Below are positions 63,188 through 64,000 of a DNA stretch of 64,000 nt, piece after piece. Source of the stretch: Acetoanaerobium noterae (lineage in GTDB: Bacteria; Bacillota; Clostridia; Peptostreptococcales; Filifactoraceae); assembly GCF_900168025.1 (NCBI RefSeq), contig NZ_FUYN01000006.1:1-64000 (forward strand), written 5' to 3'. How positions within the stretch are numbered: the first letter of the stretch is position 1; the number at the start of each line of letters is the position of its first letter. Made by a program: the position numbers and the translations under genes. Below the pieces are notes generated by a model. That model searched no databases. It had not been told where the DNA came from and saw nothing but the letters and a program-made list of their open reading frames with translations.

Positions 63188-63858
63188 TGAACTTTGATTT
63201 TAATATACTTTTAAAAGCTTTAGTAGAGCTTCTTTCTGCTCTTCCTATAACACTTTCAGTTGGCTTGCTTGCCATGCTAATTGGACTAGGCTTTGGAATA
63301 TTCATAGGCATAGTAAGATATTTTAAGCTACCAGGTATAGATTTGATTTTAAGAGGGTATGTATCATTTTTTAGAGGCACTCCGCTGATGATTCAGCTTT
63401 TCCTGTTTTTCTTCGGGCTGCCTCAGCTCTTTCCTTCACTAGGAAACATCGGTGCCTTTGAAGCTTCTGTCCTGATTATGTCTATCAACTCTGCTGCATA
63501 TATAGCAGAGACTACAAGAGCGGCAATATTGTCCGTAGATAAGCTCCAGCAAGATGCTGGACTCTCAGTTGGACTTACACTATGGCAGACTATGCTATAC
63601 GTCCAGCTACCTCAAGCCCTTAGAGTTGCTATTCCTTCATTTGGAAATACTTTTATCGGAATTATTCAAGGAACTGCACTTACCTTCATGCTGGGTCTTA
63701 ATGATTTGATGGGACTAGGAAAAATGAAAGCCGCTGTAAACTATAAATTTTTCGAAATATATCTGGCTGTTGGACTTATTTACTGGGCTATCACCTTAAT
63801 AATAGGCCAAGCAAATAAATATTTAGAAAACCACTATAGCAAAGGGAGGATGGCATAA
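63187..63858 (+). CDS. polar amino acid (cystine-type) ABC permease
   Basis: This 223-residue HisM/GlnP-type permease has about five membrane helices and the conserved ATPase-contact loop EAA-like segment DAGLSVGLTLWQTMLYVQLPQALRVAIPSFGN near residue 130. It forms the channel for the binding protein encoded just upstream, overlapping it by one base (TAATG); it also overlaps the ATPase gene by one base. Substrate is inferred as cystine from the binding protein. Confidence 0.9.
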   Translation: MNFDFNILLKALVELLSALPITLSVGLLAMLIGLGFGIFIGIVRYFKLPGIDLILRGYVSFFRGTPLMIQLFLFFFGLPQLFPSLGNIGAFEASVLIMSINSAAYIAETTRAAILSVDKLQQDAGLSVGLTLWQTMLYVQLPQALRVAIPSFGNTFIGIIQGTALTFMLGLNDLMGLGKMKAAVNYKFFEIYLAVGLIYWAITLIIGQANKYLENHYSKGRMA

Positions 63859-64000
63859 TGCTCAAAATAGAAGCACTAAAAAAATCATATGGCAACAATG
63901 TCATAATCTCTGATATGAATTTTGAAATCAAAAAAGGTGAGGTAGTATCCATAATCGGGCCCTCTGGCTCAGGCAAATCTACATTTTTAAAAACTATCAA
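63858..64000 (+). CDS. amino acid ABC transporter ATP-binding protein (partial)
   Basis: Only the first 47 codons are in the window. They encode an ABC ATPase N-terminus with Walker A GPSGSGKST near residue 35, in the form typical of GlnQ/HisP/TcyC. It begins on the last base of the permease stop (TAATG), with GGGAGGA upstream. It is the energy unit of the cystine-type importer; the gene continues past the window end. Confidence 0.93.
   Translation, partial: MLKIEALKKSYGNNVIISDMNFEIKKGEVVSIIGPSGSGKSTFLKTI

Overview
This 64 kb window looks like chromosome from a low-GC, anaerobic Gram-positive bacterium of the class Clostridia. Signs are the AT-rich sequence, strong Shine-Dalgarno sites, pyruvate formate-lyase, an archaeal-type aspartyl-tRNA synthetase behind a T-box, BirA-, PyrR- and Fur-type control sites, and an SLH-domain surface protein. 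A candidate selenoprotein, a diaminopropionate ammonia-lyase and c-di-GMP signalling would suit an amino-acid-fermenting Peptostreptococcaceae-like organism such as Acetoanaerobium, but that placement is inference. I see no insertion sequences, phage genes, CRISPR arrays or tRNAs.

Layout. 1-110: 5' end of a 16S rRNA gene transcribed leftward, with a consensus promoter. 553-2508: operon of a stand-alone receiver, a CheC-like phosphatase and a PAS-GGDEF diguanylate cyclase. 2.7-7.5 kb: NhaC antiporter, UPF0173 hydrolase, AI-2E-type permease, glycolipid-type glycosyltransferase. 8.1-11.9 kb: pflB, pflA and a Crp/Fnr regulator with an N-terminal cysteine cluster; a palindrome fitting its recognition helix sits at -41.5 of the pflB promoter. 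12-16.6 kb: thrC-thrB, a DUF2157/GDYXXLXY pair, and bioY under a BirA-like operator. 16.6-20.9 kb: malic enzyme, glutamate racemase, flavin-binding protein, DegV, TipA-type MerR regulator. 21-24.2 kb: an unusual GNAT-transmembrane-DUF4179 fusion, a glutaredoxin-like protein and a pyridoxal kinase. 24.2-30.1 kb: a complete rbsRKDACB ribose operon with two matching RbsR operators. 30.4-36.3 kb: a second diguanylate cyclase, a Fur-controlled flavodoxin/DUF3793 pair, a DMT exporter, a CPBP protease, an AraC regulator, and a DUF5714 protein whose real start lies upstream of an in-frame UGA (candidate selenocysteine). 36.3-43.3 kb: T-box-controlled AspRS, rhodanese lipoprotein, SLH protein, small membrane protein, CAP-domain protein. 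43.3-47.9 kb: carAB behind a PyrR-type attenuator. 48-56 kb: SH3 lipoprotein, PP-loop ATPase, an AgrC/AgrA-like two-component system facing a LemA-like gene across LytTR-type direct repeats, and a diaminopropionate ammonia-lyase next to a DTD2-type D-aminoacyl-tRNA deacylase. 55-62 kb: HD-GYP regulator with its Cache histidine kinase and two methyl-accepting proteins. 62-64 kb: a 32-codon Cys-rich leader ORF and terminator ahead of a cystine-type ABC transporter, cut by the window end.

Themes. Turnover of c-di-GMP recurs: two GGDEF proteins, one HD-GYP protein and an EAL remnant. Many transcription units carry readable control elements, so several local regulatory circuits can be proposed from sequence alone. 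The items most worth a second look are the candidate Sec-containing DUF5714 protein, the Cys-codon leader before the cystine-type transporter, the DTD2-type deacylase beside diaminopropionate ammonia-lyase, the self-contained pfl/FNR circuit, and the LytTR repeats before the LemA-like gene.
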